DNA from: an uncultured Planctomycetaceae bacterium
Lineage (GTDB): Bacteria > Planctomycetota > Planctomycetia > Pirellulales > UBA1268
Assembly: GCA_903885855.1 (NCBI GenBank)
Contig: CAISKG010000579.1
Coordinates: forward strand, 1 to 18,781
Reading direction: 5' to 3'
DNA: 18,781 nucleotides
Shown: positions 1 to 6,800 of the stretch, piece after piece
How positions within the stretch are numbered: position 1 is the first letter of the stretch
Layout of the letters: each line of letters starts with the position of its first letter
The notes under the pieces: model-generated
Databases searched by the model: none
What the model saw: only the letters and a program-made list of their open reading frames with translations
Told to the model about the DNA's origin: nothing
Made by a program: the position numbers and the translations under genes

Positions 1-774
1 ATGCTCAAGCAGCGCGAGCTGGTGGTCGCGCACTTCACGAAGGCCGGGGGCACGGTCACGCGGCAGGCCTTCCGGATCCGCGATCGGCGCACCGGCAAGC
101 CGGTGGACATGGAGAACCTCGTCGTCGAATGGCATCCCGAACGCACCGACCGGATCGTCCTGGGCGCGCACTACGACACGCGGCCGTTCCCCGATCGCGA
201 CCCCGACAATCCGCGCGGGGAGTTCGTCGGCGCCAACGACGGCGCCAGCGGCGTGGCGCTGTTGATGGAACTGGCCGCCGCGATGGCGGCCCTCGAGGGC
301 CCCGTGGGGGTGGATTTCGTCCTCTTCGACGCCGAGGAGTACGTCTTCGGCCCGCGCGATCCCTACTTCCTCGGGTCGACCCACTTCGCGCGGAAGTACG
401 CGGCAGGGCGGAAGTCGGGCGAGGTGGCCCACGCCTACCGGGCGGGGCTCGTGCTCGACATGGTGGCCGACGCCGATCTGCAGATCTGGCAGGAGGTCAA
501 CAGCCTCGGCTGGCCCGACACCCGGCCCGTCGTGGAGGAGGTGTGGGACGTGGCGCGGCGCCTGGGCGTGCGGCAGTTCGTCCCCAGGCCGCGGCACACC
601 GTGGAGGACGACCACCTGCCGCTGCGCAACATCGGCAAGATCCCCACCGCCGACGTCATCGACTTCGATTATCCGGCGTGGCACACCACCCGCGACACCG
701 CCGACGCCTGTTCGGGGGAGTCGCTCGAGGCCGTGGGGAGCGTGGTGCTGCAGTGGCTGCGGGAGCAGAAGTGA
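1..774 (+). CDS. M28-family zinc metallopeptidase / glutaminyl-peptide cyclotransferase-like protein (probably 5'-partial)
   Basis: The 257 visible residues carry the metal site of the M28/glutaminyl cyclase fold: H57 and D59 in AHYDT, D80 in GANDGASG, the acidic pair E112/E113 in FDAEEY, D153 in LDMVAD, D203-D204-H205, and W227-H228 in DYPAWHT. The DDH and WHT motifs and the LDM spacing resemble glutaminyl-peptide cyclotransferases more than classical aminopeptidases. The product could therefore cyclise N-terminal glutamine or hydrolyse N-terminal residues; sequence alone does not decide. The frame is open from base 1 and no signal peptide is visible. Members of this family are usually longer and often exported, so the first Met is probably internal and the true N terminus lies outside the window. 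The stop overlaps the GTG start of the next gene (GTGA), indicating translational coupling with the lipoyl-fold gene and lnt. Confidence 0.85.
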   Translation: MLKQRELVVAHFTKAGGTVTRQAFRIRDRRTGKPVDMENLVVEWHPERTDRIVLGAHYDTRPFPDRDPDNPRGEFVGANDGASGVALLMELAAAMAALEGPVGVDFVLFDAEEYVFGPRDPYFLGSTHFARKYAAGRKSGEVAHAYRAGLVLDMVADADLQIWQEVNSLGWPDTRPVVEEVWDVARRLGVRQFVPRPRHTVEDDHLPLRNIGKIPTADVIDFDYPAWHTTRDTADACSGESLEAVGSVVLQWLREQK

Positions 775-1085
775 ACGCCCCGGGGGCCGATCTGCCGCCG
801 GTGGACGGCGGGGCCACCGCGCGGATCGTGGTCCCCGACCTGGGCTGCGCCGGGATGACGCTCGTCCTCTCGCTGTGGCTGGTGCCCGAGGGGAGCGAGG
901 TCGTGGAGGGGGACCGCGTCGCCGAGATCCTCGCCGGCGGCGTGACGGTGGACCTCGGCGCCCCGGCGACGGGGCGGCTGGTGCGACTCCTCGTCGACGA
1001 GGACGACGTCGTGGCCCCGGGCGCCGTGGTGGCCGAGATCGCCGCCACCGACCCGGAATCGCCCGCGGAAGGGACGGCGGGCTGA
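771..1085 (+). CDS. Small lipoyl/biotinyl-fold protein lacking the modified lysine
   Basis: This 104-residue protein is almost entirely one lipoyl/biotinyl domain, roughly residues 17-92. It shows the two-fold pattern of that fold: a first half with EGSEVVEGDRVAEI (40-53) and a second half with APATG (64-68) and DEDDVVAPGAVVAEI (76-90). In E2 lipoyl domains the hairpin reads E-T-D-K-A. Here an ungapped alignment gives L54-A55-G56-G57-V58, so the lysine position is Gly57 (nt 939-941), and there is no lysine anywhere in the protein. It cannot be lipoylated or biotinylated at the usual site. I chose the GTG at 771 because the domain starts just after it and it overlaps the upstream stop. The stop overlaps the ATG of lnt (TGATG). 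It may be a structural or partner domain; the true function is unknown. A longer upstream reading in this frame is a shadow of the peptidase gene. Confidence 0.75.
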   Translation: MNAPGADLPPVDGGATARIVVPDLGCAGMTLVLSLWLVPEGSEVVEGDRVAEILAGGVTVDLGAPATGRLVRLLVDEDDVVAPGAVVAEIAATDPESPAEGTAG

Positions 1086-2854
1086 TGGACGCGCCGGCGG
1101 CCGCGGCGCGCCGCGACGGTCGCGCCCTCCTGGTGCGGGCGCTCGGCGGGGCGCTGGCGATGTTCCTCGTGCAGCCGCCGGCCGGGCTGTGGATGCTCGC
1201 CTGGGTCGCGCCGGTGCCCTGGCTCCTGGTGGTGCGCGACGGCTGCGGCGCCGCGCGGCGGCCCTGGGCGACGCTCTGGCTCGGGGGACTGGTGCACTGG
1301 CTCCTCGCGGTCCACTGGCTGCGGCTGCCGCATCCGGCGACCTCGATCGGCTGGGTGGCCCTGTCGGCCTACCTCGGCCTCTTCCTGCCGCTGTTCGTGT
1401 GGTCGGCGCGGCGTCTGGTGGTCCGCCACGGCTGGCCCATCGAGGCGGCGGCGGCGCTCGCCTGGGCGGGATGCGAGCAGCTGCGCGGGACGATCCTCGG
1501 CGGCTTCACGCTGGGGAGCCTGGGGCACACCCAATGGCGCTGGACGACGCTGCTGCAGTCGGCCGACTGGGGGGGCGCGCCGGCGGTGGGGGCGATCGTG
1601 GTGCTGGCGGCGGCCGCCCTGGTGACGGCGTCCGGCACCGTGCGGGGCGCGGTCACGCCGCGGCGCGCCGCGGCGGGGCTGCTCGCGGCCGGGCTCGTGC
1701 TCGGCGGGGCGCTGGGGTACGGCCGCTGGCGGATCGCCGGGGCGCCCGCCGATCCGCGCTCCCTCGACGTGCTCCTGGTGCAGGGATCGATCGACACCGA
1801 GCTCAAGCACGACCCGGAGGCCGCGGCCCGGGTCCTCGAGGAATACGACGGCCTGACGCGGGCCGCGCTCGGCGACGGTCCGCGCCCTGATCTGATCGTC
1901 TGGCCGGAGACCATGTGGCGCTGGCCGGTGATCGGCATCGACGCCGATTGCCGCCTCCCGGAGGACGTGGTCGAACGCGTCGTCGGCCCCCGCGGCACCT
2001 CCGACGGCGAGAGCGACGCCTCGCGGCAGGCACGCTCCAGGGCGATCCTCGAGCAGGACCGCCTCGACCCGCTCGCGGCCCACGCCCGGCGGTACGGTGC
2101 GACCTGGCTGGTGGGGGTCGACCGCCAGCAGGTGCCCGCCGCCGGCCTCGAGGCCACGCTTCATTACAACACGGCCCTGTTCCTCGACGCCTCCGGCACG
2201 CCGATCGGCCGCTACGACAAGATGTTTCCGGTGATGTTCGGCGAGGCGGTGCCGCTGGCCGACCGTTTCCCGCTCCTCCAGCGGCTCACCCCGCTGCCGG
2301 TCGGGCTGACGGCGGGGGATGCGCCGGTGGCGGTGACCGTGGCGGGGCTGCGGGTGGCGCCGACGATCTGCTACGAGACGGCGCTGCCGGACGCGATCCG
2401 CGGGGTGGTCGACGTCCTGGCCGCCGCCGGGGCCCGCCCCGACGTCCTCGTGAACCTCACCAACGACGGCTGGTTCTGGGGGTCGAGCGAGCTCGACATG
2501 CACCTGGCCTGCGGGATGTTCCGCGCCGTCGAGGTGCGCACGCCGCTGGCCATCGCCGCCAACACCGGGTTTTCCGCCGCCATCGACGGCTGCGGCCGGC
2601 TGCTCGAACGCGGTCCGCGGCGGGCCACCGGCACGATCCGTCGCCGTCTCCACCCCGACGGCCGGGTGAGCCCCTGGCTGGCCGTCGGCCCGGTCGCCCC
2701 GGCGACGTGTGCCGGATTGGTGGGGCTCCTCGTCCTCCTGGCGGCGCTGGAATCACGTGTCCGGGCCGCGGCGGCCAGCCGCGCCGCGACCCTGACGGCT
2801 GCCCAGACCCTGCCGTCCATGACCGGCGGCGGCGACGGGTTGCAGGATCGTTGA
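1085..2854 (+). CDS. lnt: Apolipoprotein N-acyltransferase
   Basis: Lnt adds the third acyl chain to the N-terminal cysteine of lipoproteins in the inner membrane, using phospholipid as donor. The 589-residue protein has hydrophobic N-terminal segments (about residues 15-220), then a nitrilase/CN-hydrolase domain (about 230-520), then a C-terminal hydrophobic segment (about 535-555). The catalytic triad is visible: E275 in VWPE, K379 in YDKMFP, and C429 in TICYE. These are followed by the family motif LVNLTNDGWF and a conserved NTGFS. It is longer than the roughly 510 residues of the E. coli enzyme, partly through an insert after the catalytic Glu (about 290-325). The ATG at 1085 overlaps the preceding stop and fits the start of the membrane domain. 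The gene lies last in the peptidase / lipoyl-fold / lnt set. All three catalytic residues are present, so it is probably active. Confidence 0.95.
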   Translation: MDAPAAAARRDGRALLVRALGGALAMFLVQPPAGLWMLAWVAPVPWLLVVRDGCGAARRPWATLWLGGLVHWLLAVHWLRLPHPATSIGWVALSAYLGLFLPLFVWSARRLVVRHGWPIEAAAALAWAGCEQLRGTILGGFTLGSLGHTQWRWTTLLQSADWGGAPAVGAIVVLAAAALVTASGTVRGAVTPRRAAAGLLAAGLVLGGALGYGRWRIAGAPADPRSLDVLLVQGSIDTELKHDPEAAARVLEEYDGLTRAALGDGPRPDLIVWPETMWRWPVIGIDADCRLPEDVVERVVGPRGTSDGESDASRQARSRAILEQDRLDPLAAHARRYGATWLVGVDRQQVPAAGLEATLHYNTALFLDASGTPIGRYDKMFPVMFGEAVPLADRFPLLQRLTPLPVGLTAGDAPVAVTVAGLRVAPTICYETALPDAIRGVVDVLAAAGARPDVLVNLTNDGWFWGSSELDMHLACGMFRAVEVRTPLAIAANTGFSAAIDGCGRLLERGPRRATGTIRRRLHPDGRVSPWLAVGPVAPATCAGLVGLLVLLAALESRVRAAAASRAATLTAAQTLPSMTGGGDGLQDR

Positions 2855-2879
2855 CCCCCCTGCCGATCCACCAAATACT
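2851..2879 (+). promoter_or_regulatory. Sigma-70-type promoter overlapping the lnt stop codon
   Basis: TTGACC at 2851-2856 (5 of 6 to TTGACA) is followed by a 17-nt spacer and AATACT at 2874-2879 (4 of 6 to TATAAT). It sits in the only A/T-rich patch of the neighbourhood. It would start transcription near 2886, about 65 nt ahead of the coiled-coil gene. The -35 box contains the lnt stop codon. Confidence 0.5.
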
Positions 2880-2951
2880 TGAAAAACCGGATTGCGCGGC
2901 CCGCGACCGCGCCCCGGGGGAACGACCGACCGCGACCGCCGCAGGCAGGCC

Positions 2952-3812
2952 ATGAACACCATCGGCAAGATCTTCGTCTTCGCGCTGTTCATCATGAGCC
3001 TCGTGTTCATGAGCTTCGCGGTGGCCCTGTACTCGACGCACACCAACTGGCGCGACGAGATCATGCGCACCCGCGAGCAGGTCCAGGCGGGCAAGTCGCT
3101 CGGCTACCGGGCGCAGCTCGACGAGGCGAAGAAGGAGCGCACCACGCTCACCGCCGAGATCTCGCGGCTGCAGGCCGAGGTGGCGGCCTCGGAGGCGGCC
3201 CGCGATCAGGTGGTGGCCAAGATCCAGACGGCGCTCGAGGAGAAGAACAAGGACCTCGAGGTGCTCCGCAAGGAGAAGGAGGCCCGGGAACTGGAGCGCG
3301 AGAAGGCCCAGGCCGAGCTCGCCGCCGCCCGCCTCGAGCTCGAGGGGGCCGCCAAGGTGGTCGACGACCTGCGTGCCGAGGTCCGCTCGCAGCAGGACAA
3401 GGTCGACGAGCAGGTCGACCGGGCGGCCAAGCTCGCCTCCGAGCTGCACGAGAAGGAATCGTTCCTGGCGATCGCCAGCGAGCGCAAGGCGCAGCTCGAG
3501 AAGCAGGTGGCCAACGCCCGACTGCTCCTCCAGCAGAACGGCCTCTCGATCGACAGCCTGCCGCGTGACTCGGTGCCGAAGATCGACGGCGTGGTGACCA
3601 ACGTGGTCGACGACTCGATCGAGCTGTCGATCGGCGGCGACGACGGGGTGCAGGTCGGTCACGAACTCGACGTCTACCGCAACGACCAGTATCTCGGCCG
3701 TGTCCGCGTGGTGAGCGTGAAGGCCGACCGGGCGGTGGCGGTGGTGGTGCGTGAGTTCGTCCGCGGCGTGATCCAGCGCGGCGACCGCGTCGCCACCCGG
3801 CTCCGCGCCTGA
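2952..3812 (+). CDS. Membrane-anchored coiled-coil protein with C-terminal beta domain, unknown function
   Basis: The protein has 286 residues. A short N terminus leads into one transmembrane helix (about residues 6-27). A long charged coiled coil follows (about 52-196), rich in Glu, Lys, Ala and Leu with few helix breakers. The C-terminal domain (about 209-286) has alternating hydrophobic strands and glycine turns, ending in GVIQRGDRVATR. The likely topology is cytoplasmic N terminus with the coiled coil and beta domain in the periplasm. This layout of membrane span, coiled coil and beta domain recalls MreC-type scaffold proteins, but I see no MreC sequence signature and make no assignment. 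I chose the ATG at 2952 because the longer reading would add a proline- and arginine-rich stretch ahead of the membrane span and overlap the promoter. A 49-residue membrane protein follows after 34 nt, probably co-transcribed. Confidence 0.8.
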   Translation: MNTIGKIFVFALFIMSLVFMSFAVALYSTHTNWRDEIMRTREQVQAGKSLGYRAQLDEAKKERTTLTAEISRLQAEVAASEAARDQVVAKIQTALEEKNKDLEVLRKEKEARELEREKAQAELAAARLELEGAAKVVDDLRAEVRSQQDKVDEQVDRAAKLASELHEKESFLAIASERKAQLEKQVANARLLLQQNGLSIDSLPRDSVPKIDGVVTNVVDDSIELSIGGDDGVQVGHELDVYRNDQYLGRVRVVSVKADRAVAVVVREFVRGVIQRGDRVATRLRA

Positions 3813-3830
3813 TCCGAGAAGCGGTATCCG

Positions 3831-3836
3831 AGGAGA
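3831..3836 (+). promoter_or_regulatory. Ribosome binding site of the 49-residue membrane protein
   Basis: AGGAGA lies 10 nt before the ATG at 3847. It is one of the clearest Shine-Dalgarno sequences in the window and supports translation of a gene too short to be called by length. Confidence 0.65.
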
Positions 3837-3846
3837 GTCGCCTGCC

Positions 3847-3996
3847 ATGGCCAACGATTCGACCCGTCCCCCGATGAACGTCTACACGGCGATGCTCCTC
3901 CTCTCGTTCATCGCCCTGGCGATCGGCTGCATCTTCCTGGCACTGAATCTCAACCTGTACAAGTTCGAGATCATGCCGAACGTGCCCCGGCCCTGA
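3847..3996 (+). CDS. Small single-span membrane protein (49 aa), unknown function
   Basis: The ORF encodes 49 residues. A short hydrophilic N terminus (MANDSTRPP) precedes a hydrophobic helix at about residues 12-37, which contains LLLSFIALAIGCIFLALNL, and a short tail ending in NVPRP. A strong AGGAGA ribosome binding site 10 nt upstream, the clean membrane segment and the tight fit between two genes argue that it is real. It follows the coiled-coil membrane protein at 34 nt, so the two may act in one membrane complex; that is inference from position only. No family is recognised. Confidence 0.7.
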   Translation: MANDSTRPPMNVYTAMLLLSFIALAIGCIFLALNLNLYKFEIMPNVPRP

Positions 3997-4037
3997 TCCC
4001 GAAACCGTCGCGCCCGCCGCCGGCCGGCGCCCGTGCC

Positions 4038-4832
4038 ATGCTCTTCTCCTGGCTCCGCGCGCGGCGTCGACGCGCGGCACGCGGGCGCCCCCTGCCGCCG
4101 GATGCCGAGGAGGCGCTGCTGCGCCTCTGCCGGCAGGGGGCATGGCTCGACGCCGCCGAGGGGCGGCTGTGGCGCGAGTGGATCGCGGTGTTTCTCGAGG
4201 AGAAGCGCTTCGAGGGCTGCGGCGGCCAGGCGATCGACGACGAGGTGCGGCTCTCGGTGGCCGGGCAGGCGGGCCTGGTGACGCTCGGCTTCCCCGAGGA
4301 GTACTTCGACACCCTCCGCTCGGTGCTCGTTTACCCCGGCGACTGGGCGGGGCGCAAGGCGGTGCCGCTCGACGGCGGGGCGCATCTGGAGTGGCGCGAA
4401 CGGCGCCTGGGGGAGGCCTGGACCGGCGGGAGCGTGCTCCTCTCCTGGCCCGCGGTGCGCCGCGGCGGGCGGCTGCTCGACGGCGCCAGATCGGTGGTGA
4501 TCCACGAGTTCGCCCATCTCGTGGACGCCCTCGACGGCACGATCGACGGCGTGCCGCCGCTGCCGCGCGGCGTCGACGCACGCGATTGGCGGGCGCGGCT
4601 GGCGGGCTGTCGCGAGCGCTTCGAGGAGGCCCTCGACGAGGGGCGTGCCGTGGCCCTCGACGACTACGCCGCCGACGGGGCGGTGGAGTTCTTCGCCGTG
4701 GCGAGCGAATGCTTCTTCCAGGATCCGCATCTCCTGGCCCGCCACGACGAGGAGCTCTACGGACTGCTGGCGGCGAGCTGGCGGCAGGATCCGCGGCGGC
4801 GCGTGCCGATGTCGGGGCTGCGCGGCCGATGA
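4038..4832 (+). CDS. mtfA: MtfA/M90-family zinc-dependent peptidase
   Basis: The 264-residue protein matches the MtfA (peptidase family M90) pattern across its length. The zinc motif HEFAH is at 156-160, followed by LVDALDGTIDGVP (161-173). The third-ligand region EFFAVASECFFQDP is at 217-230, with E217 the likely zinc ligand and E157 the catalytic base. The C-terminal ELYGLLAASWRQDP (239-252) is also typical. E. coli MtfA is a cytosolic aminopeptidase that interacts with the repressor Mlc. No Mlc homologue is seen here, so only the enzymatic class carries over with confidence. There is no signal peptide; the N terminus is basic and arginine-rich. No clear Shine-Dalgarno precedes the ATG, which lies 41 nt after the 49-residue gene, so it is probably read on the same transcript. 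It ends 10 nt from the convergent PQQ-like gene, with no visible terminator between them. Confidence 0.88.
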   Translation: MLFSWLRARRRRAARGRPLPPDAEEALLRLCRQGAWLDAAEGRLWREWIAVFLEEKRFEGCGGQAIDDEVRLSVAGQAGLVTLGFPEEYFDTLRSVLVYPGDWAGRKAVPLDGGAHLEWRERRLGEAWTGGSVLLSWPAVRRGGRLLDGARSVVIHEFAHLVDALDGTIDGVPPLPRGVDARDWRARLAGCRERFEEALDEGRAVALDDYAADGAVEFFAVASECFFQDPHLLARHDEELYGLLAASWRQDPRRRVPMSGLRGR

Positions 4833-4842
4833 ACGCCGCGGC

Positions 4843-6447
4843 TCAGGAATCGCGCGTCTGGAAGGGGTCGTCGCCGTCGGCCGGCGCGCCGAACGGATCG
4901 TCCCCCTCGGCCGGCTCGTCGTCCATGGCGGGCTCGTCGTCCATGGCCGGCTCGTCGTCCATGGCGGGCTCGTCGTCCATGGCGGGCTCGTCGTCCATCG
5001 CCGGCTCGTCGTCGGCCGCGTCGAAGAGATCGCCTTCGAGGTGCTCCGGCGGCTGGGGACGCGGTGCGGCGGGGCGGGGCGCGGCCTCCGCCTCGGGCTC
5101 CGGCAGCGGCTCGACCCCCGACCAGCTCACCGGCGCGCCGTCCCCCTTCGCCTTCAGACACACGATCGTGCCCGAATCGCTGGCGAGGATGAGGCGGTTG
5201 GTGGTCCGGTTGACGACGATGTGCGTGAAGGGGCCGAAGCAGTACTGCGACAGCGGTTCGCCGCTGGCCAGATCGAAACTCGAGAGATGCGAGGTCCGGT
5301 CCTCGGTCCAGATCCTCCCCCCCATCACCGCCAGGATGCGCCCGGGGCAGCGGTTGGCCCACAGGAGGTCGCCGGTCTCGGTGGAGTAGCAGCGCAGGCC
5401 GTCCTCACCGAGCGACACGATGAGCCGGTCGCCGGCGAGGAACGGACCGTCCTCCTCCGGCTGCCCGTCGAGGAGCGCCCGCCACGCCACCCGCAGCTCC
5501 GATCCGGCGTCGAGGGAATCGATGCGCGCCACGTCGCGCGCCGTGGTGGTGGCGAAGATCGAGTCGCCGCGGACGGCGATCGGGCCGGCCTGGGGGCTGT
5601 CGAGGGAGAACTCCTCGCGCACCCACCCGCGCTCCCCCTGCTGCAGGGAGACCACCGTGCCGTCGCGCGCGGTCCACACGACGCCTTCCCCGAAGGGCAG
5701 CATGTCGCGTTCGATGATCCCGCCGGCGCGGAGCTCGAGCGGCTCGAGGCCCTCGGTGGCCTCCATCCGGGCGCGCTTCTCGGCGGCCGTGAGCTGCGAC
5801 GCCGGCTTGCCCTTGCCGGTGCGCGTGGCCTTGTCGGCCACCGCCCGCGCGCCGGCGGCCGGCCTCGCGGCGCCGACACCGGTGTCCTGCCAGGGATTGG
5901 AGGGGAGGCGGAGGATCGTCGCCGATCCCTCCGGCTGGTGGATCCATCCGCCCACGCCGGCGCCGCCGGCGATCGGCGAGCGGGGCATGTGGCGCTGCCA
6001 GCGCAGCTGCCCGCTGGATCGCTCGAGGGCGTAGAGCTCGTTGCCACGCGGCACGACGACCAGATCGGAGGTCACCGTGGCGGTCACGATCGGCTGTCCG
6101 GGGGACCCGAGGTGCACCGACCAGATGACCTGCGGATTGCAGCGGCCGTCGGGCGTCACGGGGCCGGTGTGGATGGCGTGGACACCGCCGTCGCCCGTCT
6201 GCACGACGACGATCCCGTCGCCGAACAGGACGTGCTCGATGCCCCCCTGGGTGTGGTCGACGGGCAATGACACGCGCCACTCCACCTCCAGGCCCGCGCG
6301 TTCGGCGGCGAGCTCGTCGGCGAGCGTGCCGCAGATGCCGCCGGCCCGCGCCGCCGAGAGCGGCAGCGCCACGGGGGCCGAGGCCAGGGCGGCGGCGGCG
6401 AAGGCGGCCGGGAGGCCGAACAGGCGGAGGGGGGACGAACGAGCCAT
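4843..6447 (-). CDS. Exported PQQ/BamB-like beta-propeller protein with acidic repeat tail
   Basis: The product is 534 residues. An N-terminal signal peptide (about 1-36: MARSS, then an alanine-rich hydrophobic core, ending ARAG) indicates export; there is no lipobox. The body has propeller-type repeats of the PQQ/BamB kind, each with a sugar-box-like turn: GNELYALERSSGQLRW near 135-150, GLRCYSTETGDLLWANR near 350-366, and SSFDLASGEPL near 388-398. A linker rich in Ala, Lys and Arg interrupts the propeller at about 190-230. After residue 430 the chain turns Pro- and Glu-rich, then carries six DDEPA units and two GDDPF motifs. Such proteins usually scaffold envelope complexes or bind cofactors; no catalytic residues can be pointed to. 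I chose the ATG at 6447 because AGGAG (6457-6461 on the plus strand as CTCCT) lies 9 nt upstream and the signal peptide starts there. Upstream in-frame sequence is Pro/Arg-rich and non-coding in character. Confidence 0.82.
   Translation of the reverse strand: MARSSPLRLFGLPAAFAAAALASAPVALPLSAARAGGICGTLADELAAERAGLEVEWRVSLPVDHTQGGIEHVLFGDGIVVVQTGDGGVHAIHTGPVTPDGRCNPQVIWSVHLGSPGQPIVTATVTSDLVVVPRGNELYALERSSGQLRWQRHMPRSPIAGGAGVGGWIHQPEGSATILRLPSNPWQDTGVGAARPAAGARAVADKATRTGKGKPASQLTAAEKRARMEATEGLEPLELRAGGIIERDMLPFGEGVVWTARDGTVVSLQQGERGWVREEFSLDSPQAGPIAVRGDSIFATTTARDVARIDSLDAGSELRVAWRALLDGQPEEDGPFLAGDRLIVSLGEDGLRCYSTETGDLLWANRCPGRILAVMGGRIWTEDRTSHLSSFDLASGEPLSQYCFGPFTHIVVNRTTNRLILASDSGTIVCLKAKGDGAPVSWSGVEPLPEPEAEAAPRPAAPRPQPPEHLEGDLFDAADDEPAMDDEPAMDDEPAMDDEPAMDDEPAMDDEPAEGDDPFGAPADGDDPFQTRDS
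4913..5017 (-). repeat. 18-bp tandem repeat encoding MDDEPA units
   Basis: On the plus strand, five consecutive 18-nt units begin with GGCTCGTCGTCCAT at 4913, 4931, 4949, 4967 and 4985. A truncated sixth begins at 5003. Units differ by one to three bases (GGCG, GGCC or CGCC endings). They encode six DDEPA motifs, five preceded by Met, in the acidic tail of the PQQ-like protein. The near identity suggests recent slippage expansion, so copy number may vary between strains. Confidence 0.95.
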
Positions 6448-6800
6448 CGATGCGGACTCCTGCGACGACGCCGACGGGGGAGGACGATCCCCGCAGCAAC
6501 CATACCCCCGGCCTCCGCGGCGGCGGCCGGAGGGCTCCGGCGTCGGGGGCGCGGTGCCGGCGCGAGAGGGGGGGTCGGGCCGGTGGTGACGATCCTGCCG
6601 GTCGTGCGCGGCCGCGGGGGGCCCGTGCGCGGGAGGTGGTGAGGGTGCCGTGGCACCGGGCGCGCGGCGGTCAGTGCGGAAGGCCACGGTTTTCCAGGGT
6701 GGCCGGAACGGGAAAAGGTCATGGATCACTTGTTCCACGGGCAGTTAGGATGGCCCGACTCCCCGCTGCGTCACCGGGGTGGACGGAGGACGCCCGGGCG
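6448..6800. other. 353-bp divergent intergenic region
   Basis: This is the longest stretch without a gene. It separates the PQQ-like gene (minus strand) from the large unknown gene (plus strand) and must hold both promoters. For the plus strand, TAGGAT at 6746-6751 is a possible -10 box without a good -35. For the minus strand, TATGGT (complement of 6499-6504) is a weak -10. An A/T-richer patch holds TTTTCC (6690-6695) and GGAAAA (6711-6716), an inverted pair separated by 15 nt that could be a regulator site; the evidence is slight. Reading frames across the region give Pro/Arg-rich sequence without protein character. Confidence 0.6.
6785..6790 (+). promoter_or_regulatory. Ribosome binding site deciding the start of the large unknown gene
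   Basis: GGAGGA lies 10 nt before the ATG at 6801. It favours this start over an in-frame ATG at 6750, which has no comparable site. Confidence 0.65.

Noticed and set aside
656..2653. A 665-codon minus-strand open frame opposite lnt
   Set aside because: lnt has all catalytic motifs on the plus strand; the opposite frame is Arg/His/Pro-rich shadow.
4018..4029. 12-bp perfect palindrome CGCCGGCCGGCG before the MtfA-type gene
   Set aside because: It has no loop and no T-run and consists only of G and C. Such palindromes are frequent at this composition.
6488..6515. Possible sigma-54 promoter for the PQQ-like gene (TTGCT on the minus strand with GG at the right spacing)
   Set aside because: The -12 part fits, but the -24 part has only the GG; CAC is absent. 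In a GC-rich spacer this is expected by chance.
6690..6716. Inverted pair TTTTCC / GGAAAA as an operator
   Set aside because: Only 6 bp match, the flanks do not extend the symmetry, and no second copy is seen. It is noted within the intergenic entry but not called as a site.
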